From Hyphomicrobiales bacterium (GTDB lineage Bacteria > Pseudomonadota > Alphaproteobacteria > Rhizobiales > Rhizobiaceae), in assembly GCA_900470805.1 (NCBI GenBank), contig UCCA01000018.1, positions 434,001 to 498,000 of the forward strand: a DNA stretch of 64,000 nt, read 5' to 3'. This document shows positions 18,003 through 27,670 of this stretch, piece by piece. Position numbers and translations under genes: made by a program. Position 1 is the first letter of the stretch; each line of letters opens with the position of its first letter. Under the pieces are notes generated by a model that worked only from the letters and a program-made list of their open reading frames with translations, did not search any database and had not been told where the DNA came from.

Positions 18003-18602
18003 TCAGAAGTTCGGCCAGGCCGGCTGAACACCTCGCGCTAGGCGAGCTGTGCCGTCACAAAATCTGTCAGTGGGCGAAATCGCCTTTTGGTGTGGCGCCG
18101 ACCAAAGTGAGCGCGCCGCCCGAGATCTAGTTGCCTCGCCTGACACAACGGCAAGGGAAAGCGTCAGGCTGACCGGCTGGTCGCTTGGCACCGCTAGCGA
18201 TGCCTCCGAGATGTGAGAAGCAATCCCCTCCCATATCGGTAACACCGCGCTCATAGGCTGGTAGTACTGGTCCAGCGTGGTGATCCCCATGTGAACGGCC
18301 ACTCCGCGCACAGGAGGGATGCTGTCCAAGGTTTTCGCCGCAGTGTCTGCATCGATGCCTGAGATCGTAAACTCCACACTGTCCGACGTGCCGTTGACTA
18401 ACACCTCGAGCGTCGGAATGCCGATCAGCTTGCCGCCGCCGAGATACACAGTGCCATTGGGATCGATGCTGTCGAATCCAGCCGGGATATCGTTTACGCC
18501 GAACCAGATGTGCAGCGCCGGATCTGTGGCAACGCGCATGAACAAGCCGAGTTGATGGCTCCCGCGCATCTCCTCGATAATGGCGTCTGGTATCCAGCCC
18601 AT
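18003..18602 (-). CDS. minor tail protein
   Basis: 199 residues, beta-rich, overlapping the previous stop as TGATG. The C-terminal block with LWSAPHQKAISPTDRF resembles the end of distal tail/hub proteins related to GTA DUF2163 proteins, though I am unsure of that link. Position between tape measure and tail tip fits a distal-tail component. Confidence 0.65.
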   Translation of the reverse strand: MGWIPDAIIEEMRGSHQLGLFMRVATDPALHIWFGVNDIPAGFDSIDPNGTVYLGGGKLIGIPTLEVLVNGTSDSVEFTISGIDADTAAKTLDSIPPVRGVAVHMGITTLDQYYQPMSAVLPIWEGIASHISEASLAVPSDQPVSLTLSLAVVSGEATRSRAARSLWSAPHQKAISPTDRFCDGTARLARGVQPAWPNF

Positions 18603-19366
18603 CAGAAAGCCTCGACGAACTGGAGTGTAGGCCGGCTTTGATACCAAGCCTCATAGTCCCACGGCAGGGTGAATCCCTGCGGAAACTTCATAACGCACAT
18701 CGGGCGGGCTATCTCAATGCGAGTGTCCGTTGCGGCCGCCTCGCGAAGAGAGGGGGCAATGCCGAGCAGGTAGTCGACATAGTTGAGATCGACGCCGCCG
18801 ACGGTCTCGACGCCCTCCCCGGTCTTGTTGCTTTCCCAGTAGCGATATGCTCGCCACCCCTTTGTCGGGTGAGAGATCGAGAACCAGTCGGACCAGCGCA
18901 GCGGCCGAGCGGCCCCGTACACGCGCATGGACAGCTGGCCGGCCCCGACAGCCGCATCAGCGGTCAACTTCCCCCATACGGACGTCTGAGAATAGCCTGA
19001 CGTGTCCAAGAATAGCGCCCCATCGGAATGCGGGATACCGTCAACAATAGGCCGGCGCTTTCCGCGAATGAACGGGAACGGTCCAATACCATCATTGATG
19101 ATCGGCACGTTGAAGAACCGAAAGCCGCCGTTCCCGCGCGCGCCAAGCCAGTTGATGATCTCGTGGCGCTCGGTGTCGTCGCCCTGCAGGACGCACTGCT
19201 CGTAGACAGCAGTCAGCCGGCCGCCGCCGCTCATCTCGACGGAGATAGACTGCCCCTCGCCGTTCACGCCGCCGTCGATCGAGTTGCCGACCACATCGAA
19301 TGCCGCGCGCTTAGGGCGAAGGTACAGGATCGGAACCGTCGGGTTATTGATGTACTGAGCCATCAT
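18602..19366 (-). CDS. minor (distal) tail protein
   Basis: 254 residues, beta-rich, with a TGA/ATG overlap to the tape-measure gene. The segment RGKRRPIVDGIPHSDGALF and the N-terminal PTVPILYLRPKRAAF have no family I can name. Gene order (tape measure, this gene, 18003 gene, peptidase-like gene, tip) is that of siphovirus distal-tail modules. Confidence 0.65.
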   Translation of the reverse strand: MMAQYINNPTVPILYLRPKRAAFDVVGNSIDGGVNGEGQSISVEMSGGGRLTAVYEQCVLQGDDTERHEIINWLGARGNGGFRFFNVPIINDGIGPFPFIRGKRRPIVDGIPHSDGALFLDTSGYSQTSVWGKLTADAAVGAGQLSMRVYGAARPLRWSDWFSISHPTKGWRAYRYWESNKTGEGVETVGGVDLNYVDYLLGIAPSLREAAATDTRIEIARPMCVMKFPQGFTLPWDYEAWYQSRPTLQFVEAF

Positions 19367-22300
19367 CAGCCCTTCTGGTTCGAGTATCTGCGCTGCATGT
19401 CGCCGAAGCTGCCGCGGCGCATCTGGTTATTCTGATCGACCTGAGCCGCCGTGACCCCCTGCTGGACGAGGTCTCGGATGTGCTGGTCACCAGATCCACC
19501 GTGAATATGGATGTCATACTTCGGCTGCGCGGCCTGCTGCTGGTTGCCGTTCGCCGCGCTCATCATCCGGGCGCTCTTGTTCGTGTTGTGAACCTGAGCC
19601 CCCTGCGGCAGGTCCACCAGTTCAGGACCACGCTCACCCACGATCGCTAGACCGCCTGGGGCGTAGTTCGTGCCGTCGGCGAATAGCCCAGTGATCTTGC
19701 CGGATGCCGCCTTGTTCCACTGGCTTCCGCCGCCGAACAGGCCGCCGAGCCAAGAGAACAAGCCGCCACCGCCGGCGGCAGACGCGCCTCCGCCCGGAGC
19801 TGCCGGAAAGAAGCTGGTCGACAGGTTCTGACCGAGCTTGCCAATGCCACCGCCGAACGTGTCGAGACCCTTGGTCGCTGCACCGGCGGATTCGGCCAAC
19901 TTGTTGACTGCATCGGCTGCGCTAGCGCCTCCGCCATTGCCGATGCCATCCCAATTGCCTACGCCGACCTTCTTGGCGCCGTACCACGCTCCCCAGCCGT
20001 TTTTCTTGGCGTTGTCGAGGGCAAAGTCCACGCCAGCTGGCCCGTTGGCAGCCAGTCTGGGATCAAGACCGGTCTGCTTCTGAAACGCGTTCCCGAGTCC
20101 GCCACCCATATAGAGCTGATATGGTCCAAAGCTTGGCTCCTGCACGCCGTTCTTGACGTAGGTCGACTGCATGTTCCAACTCTTCAGGCCGCCTTCGGAC
20201 TGAGCAACCTTCAATGCAATAGCTGGATCAATACCCCGAGCAGCAGCGGCCGAACTGATATAGGAGGCGATGCTGCCGGATGGTGCGCTAGCGCTCTTGC
20301 CCGCGATATTGTCGTTCGCTACCGCTCCAATGGCTGCTGACGCTACGCTCGTCACACCTGCATTGGCGCCACCGCCGCCACTCTTCAATCCCGTCAGCCA
20401 GTCGGCGAACATATTGCCGAAACCGTCGAACACCTTTTCCCAGAGCTTTGAGGCCTCGCTCGACAGAGCGGACTCGAAGCCCTTGAGGAAGCTCTTGCCG
20501 ATATCGTGGCTACCGGTGATCAGTTCGCTACTGAAGGCATCGCCGAAGCCCTTGGCGAGATCCTTGGCTTGCTGCCAGTCAAGCTGCTGGCCGATCATCT
20601 TACCGTTGGCGTCGTCTTCGTTCTCTGGCAGGCCGTATTGGCGCTGGGTCTGGATGATCTGCTTCGACCGGGCGGACAGGCGAGCATCTCCAACCTGCTG
20701 ATTGAACTCGAACGAGAACTTCTGCTGATTGTACTTGTCCGTCAGTTCGCCGAGCGCTGCGGCTCGGTTCTTGATTAGGTCAAGCTCCTGCTGATCGACC
20801 TCGATACCCTGTCGGGCAGCATCCATGCGCAGCTGTGACGTCAGCTCGTATTCCTTGCGGAGAGCGACCGCCGCGCCGCCTGTCTTACCGATCAGGTCAA
20901 TTTCGTTCTGCTGATCCTCAGTCAGTTTGCCGAGGCTAAGCATACGATCGCGCTTTGCGTCAGTGACCTGCTGCTCAGCTTGGGCGAGAGCAAGTGCTGC
21001 CGCTGCCTCGATCCGATAGTTTCGGACTTCCGGGCTCTCGTTCGGGTTCATCGGCTCGGCTTCAGCACGAGCGCGAGCCGCTGCGGCGATCTGCTGAGGG
21101 GAACGTGCGCCAATGCCGGCTAGTGCTGCGCCTTGCGTGCGACGAAGGCGGAAAAGCGTCTCGACGTTGTCAGCCTGGTACTTCTGAGCGTTGCCAGCAG
21201 CGACCGTGCGAGACATCATGATCGTCTGCGCGTCAATCAGATGGCCCAGCTCAGCCGTCTTCTGCTTGATAAGCTCGATTTCTTTCTCGTCGACTGCGAT
21301 CCCCTGCCTTGCAGCGTCCAAGCGCAGCGAACTGGTAAGTTCGTATTCCTTCCGCAGAGCCACGACAGATCCGGCCGTCTGCCCTGTGAGCGTGACCTCC
21401 TGCTGCTGATCGGCGATGATCTTGTCGAGGCTCAGCGCGCGGTCGCGGCGGGCGTCGGCAAGTTGCTTCTCGGCCTGGGCAAGGGCTAAAGCGCCGGCCT
21501 GCTCGATGCGTGCGCGGCGATCGGCGACGGACTCGTCGTTATTATACTGCGAAGACGCTATGCCGCGGGCAGCGGCTGCACGGTCCTGGGGAGAGCGCGC
21601 ATTGATCCCAGCGAGCTGCGCGTCGGTCGCCTGCTGGCGCCTCAGGGCCGCAACGCGCTGCTGCTGTTCCCAGACAGTGAGGCTGGTCCTGTCAGCATTG
21701 GCCGACGGGCCCTGCGACAAGAGCATGCCATTCGGGCCGCGATCATTGAAGAGAGCGCGCTGAATGCGCTCCATCTCTTGCAGCGCCTTCGAGCCCTCGC
21801 GAAACTGCTCTACTAGGACCGACAGTTCGTCAGCCTTCTTTGCAAACTTCGGATCAAGCGCAGCCTGCTTGTAGAGGCTGTCATAGAACGCATCGAAGTC
21901 GGGCTTGCCGTCCTTTGCTTCGGCTCGAAGGCGTCGCAGCGCGTCCTCGATCGGCTTGAATGCGCTATCGACAGAGAGATCGTTTCCGCCACCTGTGCCG
22001 CCACGCACACGATTGAGGATCGAACCGGTCTGGTTGAATACCTCGTACTGAGCGTTGTTGGTGGCGCTGCGCAGTGCACGCACGTCCGAGCCAGACTGGA
22101 AGGTGAGAACCTTCGCGCTCTCGCTCGTAAAGCCTCTCGCCTTCTCGACCAAGGAGCCATAGCGGGCTTCGAGCCTCTTCAACACGGCATCGTGCTGGTC
22201 GAGGACGTCATCCATCTTTCTTGTTTCGGTGGCAGCTGTCGCAAGCCCTACACCATAGCTAACCGCAGCGGCGGCTGCCGTGGTCAAGCCGATGGCAGCA

Positions 22301-23001
22301 AGCGAAACCGGACTTGCTATCGCGGCCAAGCCGGCAGCGAGGCCAGACAGAGCCTGCTTGCCGGACTGCCCCGCGAAAGCCTGAGCGAACTGTGGCCCTT
22401 GCTGGATACCAACCTGAGCAGCGCCCATGTATGGAGCCGTCGAGAATGTGTCGAACAACTGGGCCGCGATATTGCCGACGCCCGCCTGCCCGCCGTTCTG
22501 GTTGGCAGGCCGTGGGGTGTTGGGACGGCTGGGCATGGGCGTACTGCGCAGCTTGGCCAGTTCGGCATTCAGGCTGGCGATAGCCGCCTTCTGCTTCTCG
22601 ATCATGCCCAACGACGCTGCCTGCGCGGCATCGCTCTTCTTCTGGGCCGCCGTGACCCCGTTCAGAGACGCTTCTAGCTGCTTGTATGCCGAGCTGGCCT
22701 CGACAGCCGACTGATCCAGAACCGAGTTTGCCTTCGCCGCCTTCGTCGCCGCCTGGGCCATGGCGCCAAGACGGGAATCGATGCGAGTGGTGATGCTTTC
22801 GAGACGGCCTAGAGATCCCGCGATCTTGTCCAGCATTGGATTGAGATCAGCGAACCCGCGCGACATGCGCGTGCCAGCGCCGGTGACCTTGGTCGCAGCC
22901 TGCTCCACCTTGGCAGCAGAAGATGTGAGGCGATCGAGATCAGACGCTGCTTGTGCGGCCTGAGAACTGTCGATCGCGAAACCAAGGCTAGCTGTGGACA
23001 A
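19366..23001 (-). CDS. tail tape measure protein with a lysozyme-like domain
   Basis: 1211 residues, the longest gene. It has long coiled-coil stretches at 1-120 and 400-800, where two similar helical blocks repeat (for example ALRKEYELTSSLR and ALRKEYELTSQLR). A hydrophobic segment lies at about 210-245. Residues about 908-1010 resemble a soluble lytic transglycosylase/lysozyme-like domain (ARGIDPAIALKVAQSEGG, FGPYQLYMGG) that can locally cut peptidoglycan. It sets tail length. The start is a TTG at 23001 with AAAGGTAAA upstream. Confidence 0.88.
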   Translation of the reverse strand: MSTASLGFAIDSSQAAQAASDLDRLTSSAAKVEQAATKVTGAGTRMSRGFADLNPMLDKIAGSLGRLESITTRIDSRLGAMAQAATKAAKANSVLDQSAVEASSAYKQLEASLNGVTAAQKKSDAAQAASLGMIEKQKAAIASLNAELAKLRSTPMPSRPNTPRPANQNGGQAGVGNIAAQLFDTFSTAPYMGAAQVGIQQGPQFAQAFAGQSGKQALSGLAAGLAAIASPVSLAAIGLTTAAAAAVSYGVGLATAATETRKMDDVLDQHDAVLKRLEARYGSLVEKARGFTSESAKVLTFQSGSDVRALRSATNNAQYEVFNQTGSILNRVRGGTGGGNDLSVDSAFKPIEDALRRLRAEAKDGKPDFDAFYDSLYKQAALDPKFAKKADELSVLVEQFREGSKALQEMERIQRALFNDRGPNGMLLSQGPSANADRTSLTVWEQQQRVAALRRQQATDAQLAGINARSPQDRAAAARGIASSQYNNDESVADRRARIEQAGALALAQAEKQLADARRDRALSLDKIIADQQQEVTLTGQTAGSVVALRKEYELTSSLRLDAARQGIAVDEKEIELIKQKTAELGHLIDAQTIMMSRTVAAGNAQKYQADNVETLFRLRRTQGAALAGIGARSPQQIAAAARARAEAEPMNPNESPEVRNYRIEAAAALALAQAEQQVTDAKRDRMLSLGKLTEDQQNEIDLIGKTGGAAVALRKEYELTSQLRMDAARQGIEVDQQELDLIKNRAAALGELTDKYNQQKFSFEFNQQVGDARLSARSKQIIQTQRQYGLPENEDDANGKMIGQQLDWQQAKDLAKGFGDAFSSELITGSHDIGKSFLKGFESALSSEASKLWEKVFDGFGNMFADWLTGLKSGGGGANAGVTSVASAAIGAVANDNIAGKSASAPSGSIASYISSAAAARGIDPAIALKVAQSEGGLKSWNMQSTYVKNGVQEPSFGPYQLYMGGGLGNAFQKQTGLDPRLAANGPAGVDFALDNAKKNGWGAWYGAKKVGVGNWDGIGNGGGASAADAVNKLAESAGAATKGLDTFGGGIGKLGQNLSTSFFPAAPGGGASAAGGGGLFSWLGGLFGGGSQWNKAASGKITGLFADGTNYAPGGLAIVGERGPELVDLPQGAQVHNTNKSARMMSAANGNQQQAAQPKYDIHIHGGSGDQHIRDLVQQGVTAAQVDQNNQMRRGSFGDMQRRYSNQKG

Positions 23002-23065
23002 TGGCTTTACCTTTTTCCAATGCTCTGTATCGTCCCGCCCTCAACCCTTGGGAGCGCAGCCACAG

Positions 23066-23422
23066 ATGAAAAGAATTGCAGTCGCTTGTGTTTTGGTCCT
23101 GTCCGGATGCAACACCGTGGAAAACCGTTACATCGATGCGACGGGCGTTCATGGAACCGGCCAAACGACCTTCGGCGCCACACAAGAGAATGGAAAGTTC
23201 TCTATCGTGGACGGTTCATCGTCTTGCTCAGGTGCGTTTCCGTCGTGGCGTAGCGCCACTGTAGTATTCCCGGTCTCGTGCTCGGACGGTAAAAAGGGCA
23301 CCGTTTCGATGACCAGGCCGACCGGGAACGCCACCATGGTCGAGGGTGAAGGCACCATCCAGTTCACCGACGGTTCAACGCGTCGGTTCATGTTCGGTCG
23401 AAAAGACATGATAAACCGCTAG
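23066..23422 (+). CDS. lipoprotein moron
   Basis: 118 residues with a lipoprotein signal ending in VLSGC (Cys at about 14) and a beta-rich mature part. The start at 23066 has GGGAG about 10 nt upstream. It lies on the plus strand inside the leftward tail operon, the usual placement of a moron expressed in the lysogen. Many phage lipoproteins of this kind block superinfection; that role is inferred only. Confidence 0.7.
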   Translation: MKRIAVACVLVLSGCNTVENRYIDATGVHGTGQTTFGATQENGKFSIVDGSSSCSGAFPSWRSATVVFPVSCSDGKKGTVSMTRPTGNATMVEGEGTIQFTDGSTRRFMFGRKDMINR

Positions 23423-23426
23423 GCGA

Positions 23427-23797
23427 CTATTTCCTTTTAGCCGGGAACAAGGCGTCGAACAGGCGTCCGGTAAGCGGGCGCTCCGATACTTCGGCCTTCT
23501 CCTCTGCCTTGTCGGCATCGTTGCGCTTTTCGGCCAAGACCGTGAGACGCATGTCGTCCATGGAAATCAGTGCATCGACGTGCCATGGGGAAAGCACGAT
23601 CGAACGGACGCGAGACCAAGAGTAGATCTCGGTGTAGGTGATCGGGTTAACCCCGAACCCGGTCCCTGCCCGCGTCCTGTCCAGTTCCTTGAACCACTGC
23701 CAGACATGCCGGCCTGCCAGTGGGATTTTCAGTTTCCGGCCTTCATGCTGATCGCGGACGCATTTGCGCAGCCGAGCAATCAGCCTCGAATAAAAGA
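23427..23797 (-). CDS. tail assembly chaperone T extension (reached by -1 frameshift)
   Basis: An open frame in the -1 register following the upstream chaperone gene. It encodes about 119 residues from 23786, including PITYTEIYSWSRVRS, a pattern seen in T-type extensions of tail chaperones. There is no ATG, GTG or TTG in frame before codon 64, so it is not an independent gene. The window in which both frames are open contains TTTT at 23792-23795. Slippage at TTT would give a fusion of about 259 residues. Confidence 0.7.
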
Positions 23798-24205
23798 CCC
23801 GCGTCGGTCAGCCTTGAACCGAACTTGGCCTTCGATGATCGGGTAGCGGGTGTAGAGGGCGATTGCATTCTCTTCCGAGAACGAGAGCTTTTCGCCATCA
23901 ACGACCGGCGGCAGGTTCCAACCCTTAGTGACCTTGGCCAGGTAGATGATCGACCGGCGGCGCTGGGCGTCCGGCGAATCTACATCGGGGTCACCTTCCT
24001 TTGCCGCTTCCTTTTCGATCAGGGCAGTCAGTTCCTTGACCGCCTTGGCGGCACGAGAACTGTCGGGACCGTAGATCGTGATCTTGAGGCCGGTCGACTT
24101 GTTAGTTGGGCCGACGATATCGACCTCGATCCCGTCTTCCTGAAGCTGAAGGTTCTCATCCAGGAGGCTGAGATCGACGAATGCCGGTTCTACCTGCTTC
24201 TCCAT
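23780..24205 (-). CDS. tail assembly chaperone G
   Basis: 141 residues, acidic, with no membrane segment. It follows the tail-tube gene with a TAATG overlap. Position between tube and tape measure and the downstream -1 extension define it as the G component of a G/GT chaperone pair that coats the tape measure protein during assembly. The protein is not found in mature virions in model phages. Confidence 0.72.
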   Translation of the reverse strand: MEKQVEPAFVDLSLLDENLQLQEDGIEVDIVGPTNKSTGLKITIYGPDSSRAAKAVKELTALIEKEAAKEGDPDVDSPDAQRRRSIIYLAKVTKGWNLPPVVDGEKLSFSEENAIALYTRYPIIEGQVRFKADRRGSFIRG

Positions 24206-24945
24206 TATGCGCCACCTACCGGCGCCACGGTGATGACCGGGCTGTTGATCTCGACGTTGCCCTGCAGAAGGCGAGCCGTGTTTGCGCCGCCGCCCTGCTC
24301 CTGCGCAGTCATGACGATGCCGTAGAAGAATTTCGTCGTGCCGGCAGGAACTGTCGAGATCGTATGAACGCCGGACTGGGTGCCAGTGGTGGTGATGGCC
24401 GCGCCGCCGGGAGTCGCCGACAGCGTGATGGTGTTCGCGTCGGTGACCGTCTTGACGTAGTAGGTGGTGCCAGCGGTCAGGCCCGTCGGCAGTGCACCGG
24501 TGGTGGCGAACTTGACCGGATCATTGACCTGGCGGCCGTGGCCAGTCCAAGTGACCGCACCGGGAGCAGCGATCGTGACAGTCGCCGGCGCCGAGATGAC
24601 AGGCGGCGCGTCATCGAAAGCCAGCTTGAACGGGTAGTTGTAGTCGGTGTTTTCGGCAGCGATGAGCGCGATCTGGCCGGGATCGGTCGGCAGCACGATG
24701 AAGTTGTTCTGCATCGAGCCAGCGTTGCGCGTGCCCTTTGCCTTCAGCGTGCGCCCCTGGGAGATGATGTCTTCCGAGATCAGGGTAGCGGCATCGCCGA
24801 CGGCGCCCATCGTCTGCCAGCCCTTCAGCTCGGTCCAAGTGACCGATGCGAAGTCGGTGGCATCGACATCAGCGTCGTCGGGAACGGAATTGACTGCAGG
24901 GCCGATATAGATCTTGGCTCCTGCTACAGGATAGAGTTGCGGCAT
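24205..24945 (-). CDS. major tail tube protein
   Basis: 246 residues. The N-terminal part (VAGAKIYIGP... TWTELKGWQTMGAVGD) has the layout of siphovirus tube proteins. Residues about 115-195 form an Ig-like insert (ISAPATVTIAAPGAVTWTGHG, GTTYYVKTVTDANTITLS). GAGAGGTT lies upstream of the ATG. Placement before the chaperones and tape measure supports the call. Confidence 0.8.
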   Translation of the reverse strand: MPQLYPVAGAKIYIGPAVNSVPDDADVDATDFASVTWTELKGWQTMGAVGDAATLISEDIISQGRTLKAKGTRNAGSMQNNFIVLPTDPGQIALIAAENTDYNYPFKLAFDDAPPVISAPATVTIAAPGAVTWTGHGRQVNDPVKFATTGALPTGLTAGTTYYVKTVTDANTITLSATPGGAAITTTGTQSGVHTISTVPAGTTKFFYGIVMTAQEQGGGANTARLLQGNVEINSPVITVAPVGGA

Positions 24946-25003
24946 GGTGGTAACCTCTCATGTCTGATTGCGCACTTGCCTAAGGTGCAGTGAGGCAGGC
25001 CAA

Positions 25004-25435
25004 TCAGGCCGGAGCTTGCGGCTGGCAGTTCCATCGGACTGTCAGCGGGATGGTATGGTGCGTTTCACCGGTGAGGAGGACGCCGATCTCAGGATCCTCG
25101 TCGATGCGAACCTGGGTGTCTGAGCGGAACAGCTTCGTGCCTCGGCGGAACTGATCGCGCAGCTGGCCGGAAAGGTTGTAGCCATCGACGATCGCCGAGC
25201 CCTTCGGCCACATGACGTTCGCGCGAAGGAATCCCTGCCGGATCGGGTCCAGGACGAGTGACAGGTCAGTCTCGATCGAGCGGTTGAAATGGACCTCGAT
25301 GCTGACAAACTTGCTCTGAGCCGTAGGGCTGAAGGTGACACCCGGAAGCACGACCGTGACGCCTGTCGGCGGGGTGAAGGCTTGCGCCCTCAGCACCAGC
25401 GCCTGATAGATTTTCATTTCAACAGTATCGGCCAT
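25004..25435 (-). CDS. tail terminator protein (DUF4128-like)
   Basis: 143 residues, alpha/beta, located just before the tube gene as in other siphoviruses. Features include FSPTAQSKFVSIEVHFNRS and a C-terminal strand IPLTVRW. Such proteins cap the tail and join it to the head connector. The ribosome-binding site is weak. Confidence 0.68.
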   Translation of the reverse strand: MADTVEMKIYQALVLRAQAFTPPTGVTVVLPGVTFSPTAQSKFVSIEVHFNRSIETDLSLVLDPIRQGFLRANVMWPKGSAIVDGYNLSGQLRDQFRRGTKLFRSDTQVRIDEDPEIGVLLTGETHHTIPLTVRWNCQPQAPA

Positions 25436-25452
25436 CTGCTAACCCTTGGCCC

Positions 25453-25653
25453 ATGGCCGATAAACCGCTCAGCGACCGCGAGGTCTATGACCTGATGCAC
25501 GAAGCACTCATGCTGCTGAGCAAGAAGACTGTGCGCACGAAGAACGCCCATGCGGTGCTGAGCGCCGCGATCGGCAATCTCGAAGTCCTTCAGAAGGCCC
25601 TGATCATCATGACTGAGGGGCCGGACCCGCTTCGACACGAGATCGAACCTTAG
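25453..25653 (+). CDS. small plus-strand protein within the tail operon
   Basis: 66 residues, helical (SDREVYDLMHEALMLLSKK). It overlaps the 3' end of the opposite-strand completion gene by 47 bp and has no clear ribosome-binding site. The amino-acid pattern looks coding, but it could be a chance frame. Confidence 0.45.
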   Translation: MADKPLSDREVYDLMHEALMLLSKKTVRTKNAHAVLSAAIGNLEVLQKALIIMTEGPDPLRHEIEP

Positions 25654-26083
25654 CCTCTGCCTCCGCCACGATCTGCGGCCATCGCTGCGAAACCGCGTCG
25701 ACGAAGCCGTAGCCGGTCTGATTGTATGTCCTGCCGAGGCTATCCTGCCCGACAAATCCGTAGTTCATGCGGGCCGCATAAGCGGCTTGAAACCCGAGAT
25801 ATACGACGCCTCCAAGCTCCGCTCCGGAGATCACCAGTTCTATGCCGGCGTCTGTGAACGTCGTCTGGTCGGGCTTGACCAGCGGCATGTCCGATGTCGA
25901 GGCCATCAGCGACCGGCGAAGGTTACCGAGGTCGACCGGCATGCGTCCGCCCTCGACGACAGGCTTCCGGACTTCGTTTGCCACCTCTTGCGCCGACGTC
26001 TGGAACACCGCTTCGGCTCGATCGAGTTCAGCGCTCGCCCACTCCGATACCTGGGCCGCGAAGGACTGGGGCTCGGCGGCCAT
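25607..26083 (-). CDS. neck / tail-completion protein (HK97 gp10-like)
   Basis: 158 residues with a long N-terminal helix (FAAQVSEWASAELDRAEAVFQ) and a following GGVVYLGFQAAYAARMNYGF segment characteristic of gp10-like proteins. It begins in a TGATG overlap with the previous gene. Function in the family: joins the connector to the tail. Confidence 0.7.
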   Translation of the reverse strand: MAAEPQSFAAQVSEWASAELDRAEAVFQTSAQEVANEVRKPVVEGGRMPVDLGNLRRSLMASTSDMPLVKPDQTTFTDAGIELVISGAELGGVVYLGFQAAYAARMNYGFVGQDSLGRTYNQTGYGFVDAVSQRWPQIVAEAEAKVRSRVEAGPAPQS

Positions 26084-27135
26084 CAGCGCCCACGCGATCT
26101 GGCATAAGCTTCGGCGAAGTCGAAATTGTACTCAACGTCACACCGGCAATTGATGATTTCGCCAGCGCCGGCGCCAAGGCTGGTATCGCCCGGGTATCGC
26201 ATCATTGCGCCGGATGGCGACTGGAACGGCAAATCCATGCCGCGCACCTCCTGAGCATTGAGCACCGAGTGCGTATGTCGAACCCGTCCATCGCCAGCAG
26301 ATCGCCATTTGCGGGTGACAAGGCTTGCATCGCGATTGGACTTAGAAAGCGCCTGCTGAAAAGCCTCGTGCTTGGCCGACAGGACTGCCGCCACCGTCTC
26401 GGTTCTAGCCACTGTCGCCCCGCGCAGGCGGAGATTGTTATCCCTGAGGCGCATCAGCACCTTATCGAGCGTGGCGGCGTCCAGGGACTTGCCGGCAGCA
26501 ATCGCGCGCTTCACGGCGCCGTCTAGACGCTTGTCTCTGGTCTTGAGGGCCAGATACTTCGTCATCAAAGCCGGTTCGCCAGAAAGCAAGTTGATGCGGG
26601 TCCGCTCGACGAGTTCGGCCTGCGGGCCGTTGAGGCCCAGGACACCGCCTTCGCGCTTTCCTGTCACGGCGGATTTGCGGCCGACGAGGTCGAGAGCGAT
26701 CTTTGCCGCTCCCGCGCCCTGTGCGTATCCGGAGACGATGGTCTCACGCGCGGCGGCGATCGTCCCCTCTGCAACGTTGGTGATCAGCTTCGACGACAGC
26801 TCTCGGATGTTGGCCTCGGCGCCCTGGTTGCTGACATCCCACCGAAACACCACCCGATTGCCCATAGGGTCGAATAAGCGCGGCATGTTCTGCGAGGTCA
26901 GCAATCCCCCGGTGCTGTATGCTGTCCTGAGGGCCTCTGTCAGCGGGCGGAAGGCAGCCGGATCGATATGGAGGGCACGGATCGCCCCCTCGATGTCGCT
27001 GCGCTCGAGGAATCCCACCACCTCCTTAAGAACCACTTCCGACTTGATGTCCTGGACGGCGGCGCGAAAAGCCACCTCCATCTGAGGTGACAGCTTGTCG
27101 ATCAGGTCAAGGAGTTGCTGGCGAAGCGTAGCCAT
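26083..27135 (-). CDS. head morphogenesis / minor head protein (SPP1 gp7 / Mu gpF-like)
   Basis: 350 residues. The C-terminal part carries the family signature: DGRVRHTHSVLNAQEV (about 287-302), then FQSPSG, YPGD and INCRCDVEY. These proteins are packaged as few copies near the portal. Its position after the connector genes, away from the portal gene, is somewhat unusual, as gp7/gpF genes normally follow the portal. Confidence 0.85.
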   Translation of the reverse strand: MATLRQQLLDLIDKLSPQMEVAFRAAVQDIKSEVVLKEVVGFLERSDIEGAIRALHIDPAAFRPLTEALRTAYSTGGLLTSQNMPRLFDPMGNRVVFRWDVSNQGAEANIRELSSKLITNVAEGTIAAARETIVSGYAQGAGAAKIALDLVGRKSAVTGKREGGVLGLNGPQAELVERTRINLLSGEPALMTKYLALKTRDKRLDGAVKRAIAAGKSLDAATLDKVLMRLRDNNLRLRGATVARTETVAAVLSAKHEAFQQALSKSNRDASLVTRKWRSAGDGRVRHTHSVLNAQEVRGMDLPFQSPSGAMMRYPGDTSLGAGAGEIINCRCDVEYNFDFAEAYARSRGR

Positions 27136-27308
27136 TATTCGGCGTCAGCGCCCTTGCCGGCCTTCTTCGGCTCCGGCTGCTTGTCTTCCTTCAGCTTCTG
27201 ACCAACGCCGATGGTCTCCAGCGCCGTCGCCTCACCTTCGGGAAGCTCGCGCAGGATCTCGCCGGCAGCATGGGCCTTGTACTTCTTGGTGAGCAAAACG
27301 TTCGTCAT
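27135..27308 (-). CDS. small head-region protein, 57 residues
   Basis: 57 residues: MTNVLLTKKYKAHAAG at the start and a Lys/Pro/Glu-rich tail ending GKGADAE. It overlaps both neighbours: ATGA with the upstream stop (27305-27308) and TAATG with the downstream start (27133-27137). The tight coupling shows it is translated. No function can be named. Confidence 0.7.
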   Translation of the reverse strand: MTNVLLTKKYKAHAAGEILRELPEGEATALETIGVGQKLKEDKQPEPKKAGKGADAE

Positions 27309-27670
27309 GGAGCTATCCTTCCTTGGACGATGAAGACGACATTCGTGATGCCGTCGTAGTTGTTCGGATCTGCGTTGATGACGTGGTATTCGACCCCGCC
27401 AGCTGAGACGATGTCACCGACTTGTGGCACGACAGCCAGGCCGACCGAGGAGATGTAGATCTGCCTGTCCGTGGTCAAAATGGTGGTGCCGTTTACGTAT
27501 CGCTGGTCATAGGTCATCGGCACCAGCGTGGCCGGGTAGCTCGTTTCTGTGCCGTCACCGCCGAGAACTGGGTCGGGAGGCGTGATGCGCTTGACGGCGC
27601 CCTTATGTCCATACTTGGCGATCAGGCGCTGTGCGGTAGCCTGAAGGCGGGCAAAGACCGGGTTGCTCAT
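27305..27670 (-). CDS. head-tail connector (stopper-like)
   Basis: 121 residues with a beta-rich body (QIYISSVGLAVVPQVGDIVSAGG, YHVINADP) as in head-completion/stopper proteins. The start at 27670 forms an ATGA overlap with the preceding gene; a longer frame upstream lies inside that gene. Confidence 0.65.
   Translation of the reverse strand: MSNPVFARLQATAQRLIAKYGHKGAVKRITPPDPVLGGDGTETSYPATLVPMTYDQRYVNGTTILTTDRQIYISSVGLAVVPQVGDIVSAGGVEYHVINADPNNYDGITNVVFIVQGRIAP

Noticed and set aside
23437..23619. 60-codon minus-strand frame in the tail-chaperone region
   Set aside because: It lies in a different frame from the T extension and is unlike any protein.
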